Assembly (NCBI RefSeq): GCF_007828045.1 | Contig: NZ_VITN01000008.1 | Coordinates: 180,541 to 244,540 of the forward strand | Direction: 5' to 3' | DNA from: Nitrospirillum amazonense | GTDB taxonomy: Bacteria > Pseudomonadota > Alphaproteobacteria > Azospirillales > Azospirillaceae | DNA: 64,000 bases | In this document: one piece after another, positions 1 through 8,006 of the stretch | Position numbering within the stretch: position 1 is the stretch's first letter | How the letters are laid out: the number at the start of each line of letters is the position of its first letter | Position numbers and translations under genes: made by a program | The notes under the pieces: model-generated | The model's input: the letters and a program-made list of their open reading frames with translations, nothing else | The model's database searches: none | Told to the model about the DNA's origin: nothing

Positions 1-2
1 GG

Positions 3-506
3 TCCTACGTGGCGCTGGCCAGCCGCATCCCGGCCCACCTCGTCCCTTTCCTGACCTATCACCTGGTGGGCTTGCCCGAGGGCACGCCCACCGGGCGGCT
101 GGCGGACTTCGTCACCGCCCTGCGCCCCTTTGGCCGCAACCTGATGGTGGGCGTGGCCCTGGGGCGCCAGGACATGGGCACGCTGGCCGCGGCGGGGGTC
201 AAGGGCGTAGGCGTCATCCTGCCCGGCGCCGGGGACAGGACGGCCATTGACCACCCCGGGGCGGAGCGTCTCAGCCCGGAACGGGTGGCGACCGACCTGG
301 GCCTGGTGGGGGCCGAGGCCCGGCGCCATCACCTGAAACTCTATGTCGAGGGCGTGGACTCGGTGGAGACGGAAGGGCTGGTGGACCGCGTGGGCGCCGA
401 CTTCATCGCCGGCGACTTGATCGGCGGCTGGACGGAAGCGCCGGAACACATCGTGCGCATGTCCCGTGTCGACCTGCTGGCCAATTCCCGGCACCCGCCG
501 GGATGA
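3..506 (+). CDS. C-terminal part of an EAL-like domain protein (5' end outside window)
   Basis: The frame is already open at the first base, so this is the last 168 codons of a longer gene. The segment reading LKLYVEGVDSVETEGLVDRV followed by GADFIAGDLIGG resembles the end of EAL cyclic-di-GMP phosphodiesterase domains (AEGVET then GCDxxQGYLF), but the QGYLF box has become AGDLIG, so the domain looks degenerate and may be non-catalytic. An internal GTG at base 9 is not needed as a start because codons upstream continue. It is convergent with the next gene, with six bases between the stop codons. The family call is moderately sure; activity cannot be judged without the N-terminus. Confidence 0.55.
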   Translation, partial: SYVALASRIPAHLVPFLTYHLVGLPEGTPTGRLADFVTALRPFGRNLMVGVALGRQDMGTLAAAGVKGVGVILPGAGDRTAIDHPGAERLSPERVATDLGLVGAEARRHHLKLYVEGVDSVETEGLVDRVGADFIAGDLIGGWTEAPEHIVRMSRVDLLANSRHPPG

Positions 507-512
507 CCCACG

Positions 513-1703
513 TCACTGGGGCGCGGGCGGCAGCTTGGCGCGCAGCCGGGCGGCCTCCGCCGTGTCTTGGGGTATCCCGTCGCCTTGCGCGTACATGGCG
601 GCCAGCAAGGCCGTGGCCATGGGTTCCCCCTGGTCAGCGGCCAAGCGCAGCCAGCGGACCGCCTGCTGGGGATCTTTCTCGACCCCTAAACCTGATTTGT
701 ATAGGCGCCCCATGGCCGATTGCGCCATCGCCTGCCCGTTCTCGGCAGCCTTGCGCCACCATAGAATGCCCTGCGCTTCATCCTTGGCGACGCCCAGGCC
801 CTGGATATAAAGCAGACCGGTCAGGAACTGGGCGCGGGTGTTGCCCTGGTCGGCGGCCAGATGGGCCCAGTGGAAACTCCGGGCTGGGTCCTTGGGCACT
901 CCCCGCCCCTGGAAATACAGATCGGCCAGGATGGCACTGGCGGTGGCGTCACCCTTTTCCGCCGATAGCTGCAGCCATTTGGCCGCCTCCGCCGGGTCAT
1001 GCGGCACCTGGGGGTCTTCCAGATAGGCGATGGCCAGCCGGGTCTGGGCCATGGCAAAGCCCTGTTCCGCTGCCTGACGGAACAGGCGCATGGCCTCGGC
1101 CATGTCGCGGGGCACGCCTTCTCCATTGGAGTACTGCACGCCCAGATCCAGCGCCGCCTCGGCCGATCCGCCGGCGATGGCCAGTCGGTTCAGGCGCGTG
1201 GCCTCGGCCAGATCGCGCCCGGTGCCCTCGCCCAGCTGGTACATCTTGGCCAGCTTGGTCTCGGCCAGGATATTGCCTTGGTTGGCGGATAGTTTGTAAA
1301 GACGGACTGCTTCGGCCAGGTTGCGTTCAACCCCGCTGGCATCGACATAGTGCGCTGCCAGTAGAGCCTGCCCATCGGCGCTGCCCGCATCGGCGGCTTG
1401 ACGGAACAGGGCTGCCGCCTTGACGTGGTCGACCGAAACCCCCTGGCCCGCGTCATAAACCAAGCCCAGGAAGACCATGCCATTGGTGTCGCCTTGACGT
1501 GCCGCTTCCGTCATGGCCGGGATGGCATCCACCACTTCCTGCAAGGAGAGGCCCTCGATGACCGGGGTCTGGGGGACCGGGGTCTGGGGCTTGGCGGCTT
1601 CTGCCGTTGCCGCCCAGGCGGGCAGGATGGCGCCAAGGGCCACGGCCGTCAGGGCGGGCGATAGAGCGCGCATAAGGAAAGGGTGGTAGTTCCGCCGGCC
1701 CAT
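513..1703 (-). CDS. Exported Sel1-repeat protein (nine repeats)
   Basis: A 396-residue protein with an N-terminal signal peptide (basic GRRNYHPFLMR, then a hydrophobic stretch ending PAWA), followed by about nine 36-residue Sel1-like repeats of the pattern A-x-L-G-x-x-Y-x-x-G-x-G-V-x-x-D-x-x-E-A-x-x-W-x-x-x-A-A-x-x-G. Sel1 repeats form alpha-solenoid scaffolds for protein-protein contacts; the partner is unknown. The start at 1703 was chosen because GGGGGCG lies just upstream and the signal peptide follows directly; ATG at 1673 is the alternative. The next gene upstream on the same strand encodes a close relative, and both end in RLxAKLPP, so the pair is probably an old tandem duplication. 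Confidence 0.85.
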   Translation of the reverse strand: MGRRNYHPFLMRALSPALTAVALGAILPAWAATAEAAKPQTPVPQTPVIEGLSLQEVVDAIPAMTEAARQGDTNGMVFLGLVYDAGQGVSVDHVKAAALFRQAADAGSADGQALLAAHYVDASGVERNLAEAVRLYKLSANQGNILAETKLAKMYQLGEGTGRDLAEATRLNRLAIAGGSAEAALDLGVQYSNGEGVPRDMAEAMRLFRQAAEQGFAMAQTRLAIAYLEDPQVPHDPAEAAKWLQLSAEKGDATASAILADLYFQGRGVPKDPARSFHWAHLAADQGNTRAQFLTGLLYIQGLGVAKDEAQGILWWRKAAENGQAMAQSAMGRLYKSGLGVEKDPQQAVRWLRLAADQGEPMATALLAAMYAQGDGIPQDTAEAARLRAKLPPAPQ

Positions 1704-1800
1704 TTGATCGCCCCCACGGCATCGCCCATTGGTGCAACATTGCACATGCCAGACGTGCCATGGGCCGGACGGTGGTGCAAGGCCGGATAGCTTGTCACCG

Positions 1801-2787
1801 TCACTGTGGCGTGGGCCCCGGCCGCTGGTCGGGGGGCAGCTTGGCCCACAGGCGCCGCGCCTCCGCCGGGTCCTTGGGCGCGCCGTCGCCGTTCTCGTAC
1901 ATCTGCGCCAGCAGGGCTATGGCGCCCTGTTCGCCGCCGTCCGCCGCCTTGCGCAGCCAGTGCAGCGCCTGGGCGTCGTCGTGCGCGACACCCTCGCCCT
2001 GGCGGTACTGGAAGCCCAGCGCGAACTGGGCGGGAACCCAGCCGCGTTCCGCCGCCATCATGTTCCAGCGCGCCGCCTCCACCGGGTCCTTGGCGACGCC
2101 CACGCCGGCCAGGTAAATGGCCCCCATCTGGCCCTGGGCGCGGACGAAGCCCTGGCTGGCCGCCTGCTTGTACAGGCGCGCCGCCTCCGTCGGGTTGGGC
2201 GGCACGCCGGCGCCGTTCTGGTACATCCAGCCCAGGTTGGTCTGGCCGGCGGGGTCGCCCTGGCGGGCGCCCAGGGTGTAGAGGCGCACCGCCTCCGCCA
2301 CGTTCTTGGGCACGCCGCTGCCGTTCTCGTAATGCCAGCCCAGGCTGACCTGGCCGCGGGCGTTGCCCTGGTCGGCCGCCAGCTTGTACAGGCGCGCGGC
2401 CTCCGCCGGGTCCTTGGGCAGGCCGTTGCTGCCCTGATCGTACAGCACGGCCAGCCCCACCTGGGCCTGGGCGTTGCCCTTCTCCACCGCCTGGCGCAGA
2501 TAGGCCAGGGCCTTGTCCTGGTCCACGGCCACGCCCAGGCCCTGACCATAAATCTTGGACAGCTCCACCATGGCGCCGGCGTCGCCCTGGCCCGCCAGCT
2601 GGGTCAGCGTGGGCAGCGCCCCGGCGTAGTCGTGCCGGGCCATGGCCAGCCGCGCCACGGCCAGGTCGGACGCGTTGTCGGCCCAGGCCGGACCCGCGCC
2701 TCCGCCGAATGCCAGCAGGGCGACGACGGCCAGAGACATGGCCAGCTTCGACCGGTGATGGGCGGTTTGGTGCGGGGATCGCGGCAT
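1801..2787 (-). CDS. Exported Sel1-repeat protein (seven repeats)
   Basis: A 328-residue protein: signal peptide (SLAVVALLAFGGGAGPAWA), a short helical spacer (LAVARLAMARHDYAGALPTL), then about seven Sel1-like repeats of 36 residues rich in the GxGVxKDPxEAARLYKxAADQGN signature. AAGGA lies eight bases before the ATG. It shares repeat layout and the C-terminal RLWAKLPP end with the neighbouring gene at 513-1703 and is probably co-transcribed with it (97-bp gap without a clear terminator). The likely role is a periplasmic scaffold or regulator; the specific process is unknown. Confidence 0.85.
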   Translation of the reverse strand: MPRSPHQTAHHRSKLAMSLAVVALLAFGGGAGPAWADNASDLAVARLAMARHDYAGALPTLTQLAGQGDAGAMVELSKIYGQGLGVAVDQDKALAYLRQAVEKGNAQAQVGLAVLYDQGSNGLPKDPAEAARLYKLAADQGNARGQVSLGWHYENGSGVPKNVAEAVRLYTLGARQGDPAGQTNLGWMYQNGAGVPPNPTEAARLYKQAASQGFVRAQGQMGAIYLAGVGVAKDPVEAARWNMMAAERGWVPAQFALGFQYRQGEGVAHDDAQALHWLRKAADGGEQGAIALLAQMYENGDGAPKDPAEARRLWAKLPPDQRPGPTPQ

Positions 2788-2819
2788 GGGGTATGGTCCT
2801 TGGCCGAAAATGGGGCCCG

Positions 2820-3788
2820 TCAGGTCGGGCGCAGAACGTCGCGCAGCCAGCGGTTGGCGGGGTCATCGTCACTGGCACGATGCCAATAGAGATTAAACGC
2901 CAATGGCGGCATGTCCAGAGGCAGGGGCAGGGTGACCAGGGCCCCCCGGCTGCCGTCCACCAGCGGCTGGCTGTGGTGCCGGCCCATGGTCAGCAGCAGG
3001 CCGCCGCCTTTCAGGCCCGCTTCCGCTACCACGCGGCAGGCGGTCTCATACCGTTGGCAGCGCAGCGAAATTTTCCGCTGTATGCCCAGGCGCAACAGGG
3101 CGTAGTCCTCCACCGCCGGACCGCTGCGGCGGGAGGAGACGGCGATGTGCGCCGCCGCCATATATCGCTCCAGATCAACGGGGGCATGGCCCGCGGCCGC
3201 GACCAGGCAGTAGTCGTCGCTCAACAGCGGCAGGTGGCGCAGGTCGGGGTCGGGCGCCAGGGTCACATCCACCGCCAGGTCCATGCGGCCCCGCGCCAGG
3301 TCGGCCTTCATGGTGGCCCGGTCCAGCCGCACGCTATCCAGCCGGGGGCTGGAGCCTTCCGCCAGGTGCCGGCGCAGGCGGGCCATCATGGCCGGCAGCA
3401 GGGCGGGCTCCACCGCTTCCGGCATGGCGATGACGGCTTGGCGCAAATCGCGGTCCGGCTGGAAATCCTGGGCGTCGGCCAGGGCCCGGCCCAGGGCCGC
3501 CAGCGCCTCGCGCACCCGGGGGGCCAGGCGGCGGGCCAGGGCGGAAGGCGCCACGCCCCGGCCGTCGCGGGGGAACAGCGGTTCGTTTCCGGCGCCCGTG
3601 GGCCCCATTCCCAGGTGCGGGCCCAGCTGGTCGCGCAGGCGGGCCAAGGCGTGGCTGACGGCCGATTGCGACAGCGCCAGCTCATCCGCCGCCCGTGTCA
3701 GGCTGCGCGCCCGGTAGACGGCGTCGAACACCCGCAGCAGGTTCAGGTCCAACCGGGAAAGCAGGCGGATATCATGAACATCATTCAT
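2820..3788 (-). CDS. LysR-family transcriptional regulator
   Basis: 322 residues. The N-terminal winged helix-turn-helix reads LDLNLLRVFDAVYRARSLTR then AADELALSQSAVSHALARLR, the usual LysR DNA-binding region of the NodD/LeuO-like subgroup, followed by a substrate-binding domain with the D-L-A-V-D motif typical of this subgroup. It is divergent from the acyl-CoA dehydrogenase gene starting at 3868, so it most likely controls that five-gene cluster. Two palindromes lie at its own start (3774-3788 and 3790-3806), consistent with autoregulation. The effector is unknown; an acyl-CoA or hydroxy acid is a guess from the context. Confidence 0.9.
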   Translation of the reverse strand: MNDVHDIRLLSRLDLNLLRVFDAVYRARSLTRAADELALSQSAVSHALARLRDQLGPHLGMGPTGAGNEPLFPRDGRGVAPSALARRLAPRVREALAALGRALADAQDFQPDRDLRQAVIAMPEAVEPALLPAMMARLRRHLAEGSSPRLDSVRLDRATMKADLARGRMDLAVDVTLAPDPDLRHLPLLSDDYCLVAAAGHAPVDLERYMAAAHIAVSSRRSGPAVEDYALLRLGIQRKISLRCQRYETACRVVAEAGLKGGGLLLTMGRHHSQPLVDGSRGALVTLPLPLDMPPLAFNLYWHRASDDDPANRWLRDVLRPT

Positions 3789-3789
3789 G

Positions 3790-3806
3790 GTTTATCGCGC
3801 ATAAAC
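3790..3806. promoter_or_regulatory. Candidate LysR-box palindrome between divergent genes
   Basis: GTTTAT-CGCGC-ATAAAC is a perfect 6+6 palindrome and contains the T-N11-A core expected for LysR regulators. It sits two bases from the regulator start codon and 61 bases before the acyl-CoA dehydrogenase ATG. A second palindrome, ATGAA-CATCA-TTCAT, covers 3774-3788 and includes the regulator start codon. Both are likely contact sites for the LysR protein; this is inferred from position and symmetry only. Confidence 0.5.
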
Positions 3807-3867
3807 TTCCCATCCGTTCATGTCAATCCGGCGCTACACTCCGCCCCAACAAAGGGAGAGAACGCCG

Positions 3868-5106
3868 ATGGATTTCCAGCCCAGCGCCCGCGGCCAGGAT
3901 TACCTGGACCGTGTCCGCCGCTTCATCGCCGACCACATCGCCCCGGTGGAGGCGCAGTACTGGCGCGACGTCGCCGCCCATGACGGCCCCGACTGGACCG
4001 CCTGGCGCGTGCCGCCCAAGATGGAGGAGCTGAAGGCCCGGGCCAAGGCGGAGGGCCTGTGGAACCTGTTCCTGCCCGACCCGGAATTGGGCGCCGGCCT
4101 CAGCACCCTGGAATACGCCCCCATCGCCGAGGCCACGGGCCACAGCCTGATGGCGCCGGAGGTGTTCAACTGCAACGCCCCCGACACCGGCAATATGGAG
4201 GTGCTGTGGCGGTACGGCAGCAGTGAGCAGCAGGAACGGTGGCTGAAGCCCCTGCTGGCCGGCGAAATCCGCAGCGTCTTCAGCATGACCGAGCCGGAGG
4301 TGGCCTCCTCCGACGCCACCAACATGGCGGCCACGGCGGTGGTCGAGGGGGACGAGGTTGTGGTGACCGGCCGCAAATGGTGGTCCAGCGGCATCGGCGA
4401 CCCCCGTGCCCGCATCGCCATCGTCATGGCCCGCACGCCCGATGAGGGCCGCGACCGCCATCACCAGCATTCCATGGTGCTGGTGCCCCTGGACACTCCC
4501 GGCGTGCGCATAGAGCGCATGCTGCCCGTGTTCGGCGCCTGGGACGCCCCGCATGGTCATGGCGAGGTGGTGTTCGACCGGGTGCGCGTGCCCGCATCCA
4601 ACCTGATCGCCGGCCCCGGCATGGGGTTCGAGATCGCGCAAGGGCGTTTGGGCCCCGGCCGCATCCATCACTGCATGCGCTGCCTGGGCGCGGCGGAGGC
4701 GGCGTTGGACCTCATGATCCGCCGGGGCACCAGCCGCACCGCCTTCGGCCGGCCGCTGATCGACCTGGGCGGCAACCGCGAGCGGGTGGCGGAGGCGCGC
4801 GTCGCCATCGACCAGGCCCGCCTGCTGACCCTCTATGCCGCCTGGAAGATGGACAAGGTCGGGACCCAGGCGGCGCTGACCGAGATTTCCGCCATCAAGG
4901 TGGTGGCGCCCAGCGTGCTGGAACGGGTGGTGGACGATGCCATCCAGATGCATGGCGGCGCCGGCGTGTCGGGCGACACGCCGCTGGCCGGCTTCTACGC
5001 CCAGGCGCGGTCCCTGCGCCTGGCCGATGGACCGGATGAGGTGCATAAGGCCATGATCGCCCGTATCGAGCTGGCCAGGCGCGGCTACAAAAAGACACCG
5101 GCTTGA
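3868..5106 (+). CDS. Acyl-CoA dehydrogenase, ACAD11-like
   Basis: 412 residues, a complete flavin-dependent acyl-CoA dehydrogenase. Visible family signatures: FSMTEPEVASSDATNM (FAD/substrate region), a GRKWWSSG turn, GMGFEIAQGRLGPGRIHH, and near the C-terminus QMHGGAGVSGDTPL followed by LRLADGPDEVH. The DGPDEVH ending is characteristic of the ACAD10/ACAD11 group rather than of short-chain enzymes. GGGAGA eight bases upstream fixes the start. It is the first gene of a same-strand cluster with an APH-type kinase (6161-7285); in ACAD10/11 and in Pseudomonas LvaA/LvaC this pair phosphorylates a 4-hydroxyacyl-CoA and then eliminates phosphate. That role here is inference. Confidence 0.92.
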   Translation: MDFQPSARGQDYLDRVRRFIADHIAPVEAQYWRDVAAHDGPDWTAWRVPPKMEELKARAKAEGLWNLFLPDPELGAGLSTLEYAPIAEATGHSLMAPEVFNCNAPDTGNMEVLWRYGSSEQQERWLKPLLAGEIRSVFSMTEPEVASSDATNMAATAVVEGDEVVVTGRKWWSSGIGDPRARIAIVMARTPDEGRDRHHQHSMVLVPLDTPGVRIERMLPVFGAWDAPHGHGEVVFDRVRVPASNLIAGPGMGFEIAQGRLGPGRIHHCMRCLGAAEAALDLMIRRGTSRTAFGRPLIDLGGNRERVAEARVAIDQARLLTLYAAWKMDKVGTQAALTEISAIKVVAPSVLERVVDDAIQMHGGAGVSGDTPLAGFYAQARSLRLADGPDEVHKAMIARIELARRGYKKTPA

Positions 5107-5249
5107 GCCATCGGCTCTTGCCGGCGTAGGCCGCGACCGCGGCCGCCGGAGTTTTCCGGGAAGCGGAGCGGGCCGGAAAACGAGGAAGCCAAGCGGCCGG
5201 ATGGCCGCGCCCGGCGATTGAGAGGCCTTTGATCCTTGGATCAAAGGCC
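5098..5249 (+). repeat. Structured intergenic element, copy 1 (possible ncRNA or UTR module)
   Basis: A chain of hairpins between the acyl-CoA dehydrogenase and SDR genes. Stems: CCGGC/GCCGG with inner GAGCC/GGCTC (5098-5124); GGCCGC-GACC-GCGGCC (5129-5144); closing stem GCCGG (5145-5149) with CCGGC (5211-5215), which encloses a 9-bp hairpin GTTTTCCGG/CCGGAAAAC (5151-5159/5173-5181), the linker GAGGAAGCCAA, and GCGGCC-GGAT-GGCCGC (5193-5208); and a final hairpin GGCCTTTGATCC/GGATCAAAGGCC (5224-5249). The same plan with different stem sequences recurs at 42054-42212. The first hairpin overlaps the dehydrogenase stop codon. I do not recognise the family. Confidence 0.8.
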
Positions 5250-5276
5250 AATGAAAATAAGGGGAGGGTTGAGGGC

Positions 5277-6164
5277 ATGGGCATCACGCCGAAGACGGGG
5301 CCCCAGGGCGGGCGTATCTTCATCACGGGCGGGGCCAGCGGCTTGGGCCTGGCGCTGGGCAAGCGCTACGCCCGCGCCGGCTGGCGCGTGGCCGTGGGCG
5401 ACATCAACCCCGACGCCATGGCGGCGGCGGTGGCGGAACTGTCGGCCATCGCGCCCGACGCCTTCGCCATCCCCTGCGACGTGCGCGATGACGCGGCGCT
5501 GGACGCGGCCGCCCAGGCCCTGACCCAGCGCTGGGGCGGGGTGGACATCGTCGTCAACAACGCCGGTGTGGCCCAGGCCGGCAACATCGACGACACGCCG
5601 CTGGATGATTGGCGCTGGATCATCGACATCAACCTGATGGGCGTGGTGCGGGGCTGCAAGGCCTTCACGCCCATGTTCAAGGCGCAGGGCCATGGTTACT
5701 TCGTGAACACCGCCTCCATGGCCGGCCTGCTCGATATGCCGACGATGAGCGCCTACAACGCCACCAAGGCGGCCGTCGTGTCCCTGTCCGAGACGCTGCA
5801 GCACGAACTGGCGCCCGGCGGCATCGGCGTCAGCGTCATCTGCCCCTCCTTCTTCAAGACCAACCTGGCCAGCAGCCTGCGCACCACCGACCCGCGCCTG
5901 CGGGCCCGGGTGGACAAGCTGCTGAACCGCCCCGGCATCACGGCGGAGGATGTGGCCGAGTACGTGTTCCAGGGCGTGGCCGCGGGCCGATGCCACCTGC
6001 TGCCGCACAAGGAAGGCCGCCGCTTCTGGCTGATGAAGCGGCTGATGCCGCGCGCCTGGTACGTTGCCATGATCGACAAGCGGGCGCGCAGCATGGCCAC
6101 GCCGTCGCGCAGCGGCGCCGCGCCAGCCCCGGCGGGCGCGACCACGCCCGGGTCGCGCGGGTGA
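5277..6164 (+). CDS. Short-chain dehydrogenase/reductase (SDR)
   Basis: 295 residues. Rossmann glycine motif TGGASGLGLALG, NNAG motif (VVNNAGVA), and catalytic Ser ... Tyr-x-x-x-Lys as NTASMAG and YNATK, so a complete classical SDR using NAD(P). ATG 5277 was chosen because GGGGAGGG precedes it by eight bases; an in-frame ATG at 5229 would lie inside the terminal hairpin of the structured element. Its stop overlaps the next start as GTGA, implying translational coupling to the APH-type kinase. In this cluster it probably interconverts a keto and a hydroxy group on an acyl-CoA or acid; the substrate is not readable. Confidence 0.9.
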   Translation: MGITPKTGPQGGRIFITGGASGLGLALGKRYARAGWRVAVGDINPDAMAAAVAELSAIAPDAFAIPCDVRDDAALDAAAQALTQRWGGVDIVVNNAGVAQAGNIDDTPLDDWRWIIDINLMGVVRGCKAFTPMFKAQGHGYFVNTASMAGLLDMPTMSAYNATKAAVVSLSETLQHELAPGGIGVSVICPSFFKTNLASSLRTTDPRLRARVDKLLNRPGITAEDVAEYVFQGVAAGRCHLLPHKEGRRFWLMKRLMPRAWYVAMIDKRARSMATPSRSGAAPAPAGATTPGSRG

Positions 6165-7285
6165 CGGCGGCGTCCGTGGCGGGGGACGCCCCGCCCCGCC
6201 CCGTGACCGACCGGGCGGGCCCGGTCCGGCCGGGTGAGGATCTGGACGCGGCCGTGATCGACCGCTGGCTGAAGGAACGGCGGCCGGACCTGCGGGGCCT
6301 GCCGGCCGTGACGCAGTACTCCGGTGGGGCCAGCAACTGGACCTACCGCCTGGCCTATGGCGAGGATGGGGCGGGGGGTGATTTCATCCTGCGCCGGCCA
6401 CCCGCCGGCACCAAGGCCAAGTCCGCCCACGACATGGCGCGTGAATTCCGGGTGCAGCAGGCGCTGAAGCCCGTCTTCCCCTGGGTTCCCACCATGGTGG
6501 GGCTGTGCCAGGACGACCGGGTCATCGGCGCCGACTTCTATGTCATGGAACGCATCGCCGGAATAATCCCCCGGGCCAACCTGCCGCGCGGCCTGGACAT
6601 GGGGTCCGATGCGGTGCGCCGCCTGTGCCTGGCCATGGTGGACAAGCTGGTGGCCCTGCACCGGGTGGACCCGGCGGCGGCCGGCCTGTCGGCCTTGGGC
6701 AAGGGCGACGGCTATTGCCGCCGCCAGGTGGAGGGATGGTCCGGCCGCTACCAGAAGGCGCGCACCTGGAACGTTCCCTCTTTCGCCAAGGTGCGGGCCT
6801 GGCTGGCGGCCAACACGCCGGCGGACAGCGCCGCCTGTGTCATCCACAACGATTGGCGCTTCGACAACCTGGTGCTGGACGCGGCCGACCCCACCCACGT
6901 CATTGGCGTGCTGGACTGGGAAATGGCCACCATCGGCGACCCGCTGATGGATCTGGGCGGGGCGCTGGCCTACTGGGTGCAGGCGGATGACGACTTCTTC
7001 ATGCGTTCCATCCGCCGCCAGCCCACCCACTTGCCGGGCATGCTGACGCGGGACCAGGTGGTGGCGCACTACCTGGCGGCCATGGGCGACCGGCTGGGGG
7101 CCAAGGCGGTGGACTGGACCTTCTATGAGGTGTTCGGCCTGTTCCGCCTGGCCGTCATTGCCCAGCAGATCTACTACCGTTATCACCACCGCCAGACCCG
7201 CAACCCGGCGTTCAAGCGCTTCTGGCTGCTGGTAACCTACCTGGATTGGCGCTGCCGCCGCATTCTGCGCCGGGCGGGGCGCTGA
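6161..7285 (+). CDS. APH-family phosphotransferase (hydroxyacyl-CoA kinase-like)
   Basis: 374 residues from GTG 6161, which overlaps the upstream SDR stop in GTGA. The protein kinase-like fold is shown by the Brenner box IHNDWRFDNLVLD (about residue 228) and the metal-binding GVLDWEMATIGDPLMD. The N-terminal lobe has YSGGASNWTYRL and FILRRPP. Proteins of this kind beside acyl-CoA dehydrogenases belong to the ACAD10/11 and LvaA group, which phosphorylate hydroxyacyl-CoAs, rather than to antibiotic-resistance kinases. Annotation as aminoglycoside phosphotransferase would be misleading. The upstream frame stays open into the SDR gene, but only the part from 6161 looks like the family. Confidence 0.88.
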   Translation: MTAASVAGDAPPRPVTDRAGPVRPGEDLDAAVIDRWLKERRPDLRGLPAVTQYSGGASNWTYRLAYGEDGAGGDFILRRPPAGTKAKSAHDMAREFRVQQALKPVFPWVPTMVGLCQDDRVIGADFYVMERIAGIIPRANLPRGLDMGSDAVRRLCLAMVDKLVALHRVDPAAAGLSALGKGDGYCRRQVEGWSGRYQKARTWNVPSFAKVRAWLAANTPADSAACVIHNDWRFDNLVLDAADPTHVIGVLDWEMATIGDPLMDLGGALAYWVQADDDFFMRSIRRQPTHLPGMLTRDQVVAHYLAAMGDRLGAKAVDWTFYEVFGLFRLAVIAQQIYYRYHHRQTRNPAFKRFWLLVTYLDWRCRRILRRAGR

Positions 7286-7289
7286 TCCC

Positions 7290-7997
7290 ATGGTGGCGCT
7301 GCACCTTGTCCGCCATGGCCAGGCTTCCTTCGGGGCGGATGATTACGACCGGCTGTCGGCGCTGGGCGTCGCCCAGGGCCGGGTGGTGGGCCAACAACTG
7401 GGCGCCCGGCTGGGGGCGGCGGACATCGCCGTCGTCAGCGGCAGCCTGAACCGCCACCGCGACACCGCCGCCGCCTGCCTTGAGGCCATGGGCCGGGGCG
7501 GCACGGCCTTGTCCATCGATCCCGACCTGAATGAGTACGACCCGGCAGACGTGGTCGCCTGCCATCGCCCCGATTTGGCCGACGCCGCGGCGCTCAGGGC
7601 GGAACTGGCCACCGCGCCCGATCCCCGCCGCGCCTACCAGGCCCTGTTCGCCGAGGCGGTGGCCCGCTGGATGGGCGGGCAGCACGATGCCGACTACGCC
7701 GAATGCTGGCCGGTGTTCCGCAACCGTGTGCTGGCCGGCTTGGCCCGGGCGGCCCAGCGGGGCAACACCGTCCTGGTCTTCACCTCCGGCGGGCCCATCA
7801 TGGTGGCGGTGCAGGCGGTGTTGGGCCTGGATGACGCCGGCGCCCGCCAGGTGCACTGGGCCCTGGTCAACGGCGGCGTCACCAAGCTGCTGGCCTCATC
7901 CAGGGCCGTGGGCCGGGTGGGGGCGGGCTGGTCGCTGTCCAGCCTGAACGAGCAGGCGGGCCTGGACGGGCCCGACGGCCTGCTGACCTATCGCTGA
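7290..7997 (+). CDS. Histidine phosphatase family protein (phosphoglycerate mutase-like)
   Basis: 235 residues beginning MVALHLVRHGQASFG: the RHG phosphohistidine motif is at the N-terminus as in the family, with the second conserved region VVSGSLNRHRDTA and a late VFTSGGPIM in the place of the usual SHG histidine loop; the second catalytic His is therefore not obvious. It lies five bases after the kinase stop and ten bases before the next SDR, so all are one operon. A phosphatase beside a hydroxyacyl-CoA kinase could remove phosphate from dead-end products, but that is speculation. Confidence 0.85.
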   Translation: MVALHLVRHGQASFGADDYDRLSALGVAQGRVVGQQLGARLGAADIAVVSGSLNRHRDTAAACLEAMGRGGTALSIDPDLNEYDPADVVACHRPDLADAAALRAELATAPDPRRAYQALFAEAVARWMGGQHDADYAECWPVFRNRVLAGLARAAQRGNTVLVFTSGGPIMVAVQAVLGLDDAGARQVHWALVNGGVTKLLASSRAVGRVGAGWSLSSLNEQAGLDGPDGLLTYR

Positions 7998-8006
7998 GGA
8001 ACCAAG

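Noticed and set aside
5229..5276. Upstream ATG for the SDR at 5229
   Set aside because: It falls in the terminal hairpin of the structured element and lacks a ribosome site; ATG 5277 has GGGGAGGG in place.
6161..7285. Aminoglycoside resistance kinase
   Set aside because: The fold is APH-like, but position beside an ACAD11-type dehydrogenase and SDRs points to a metabolic hydroxyacyl kinase.
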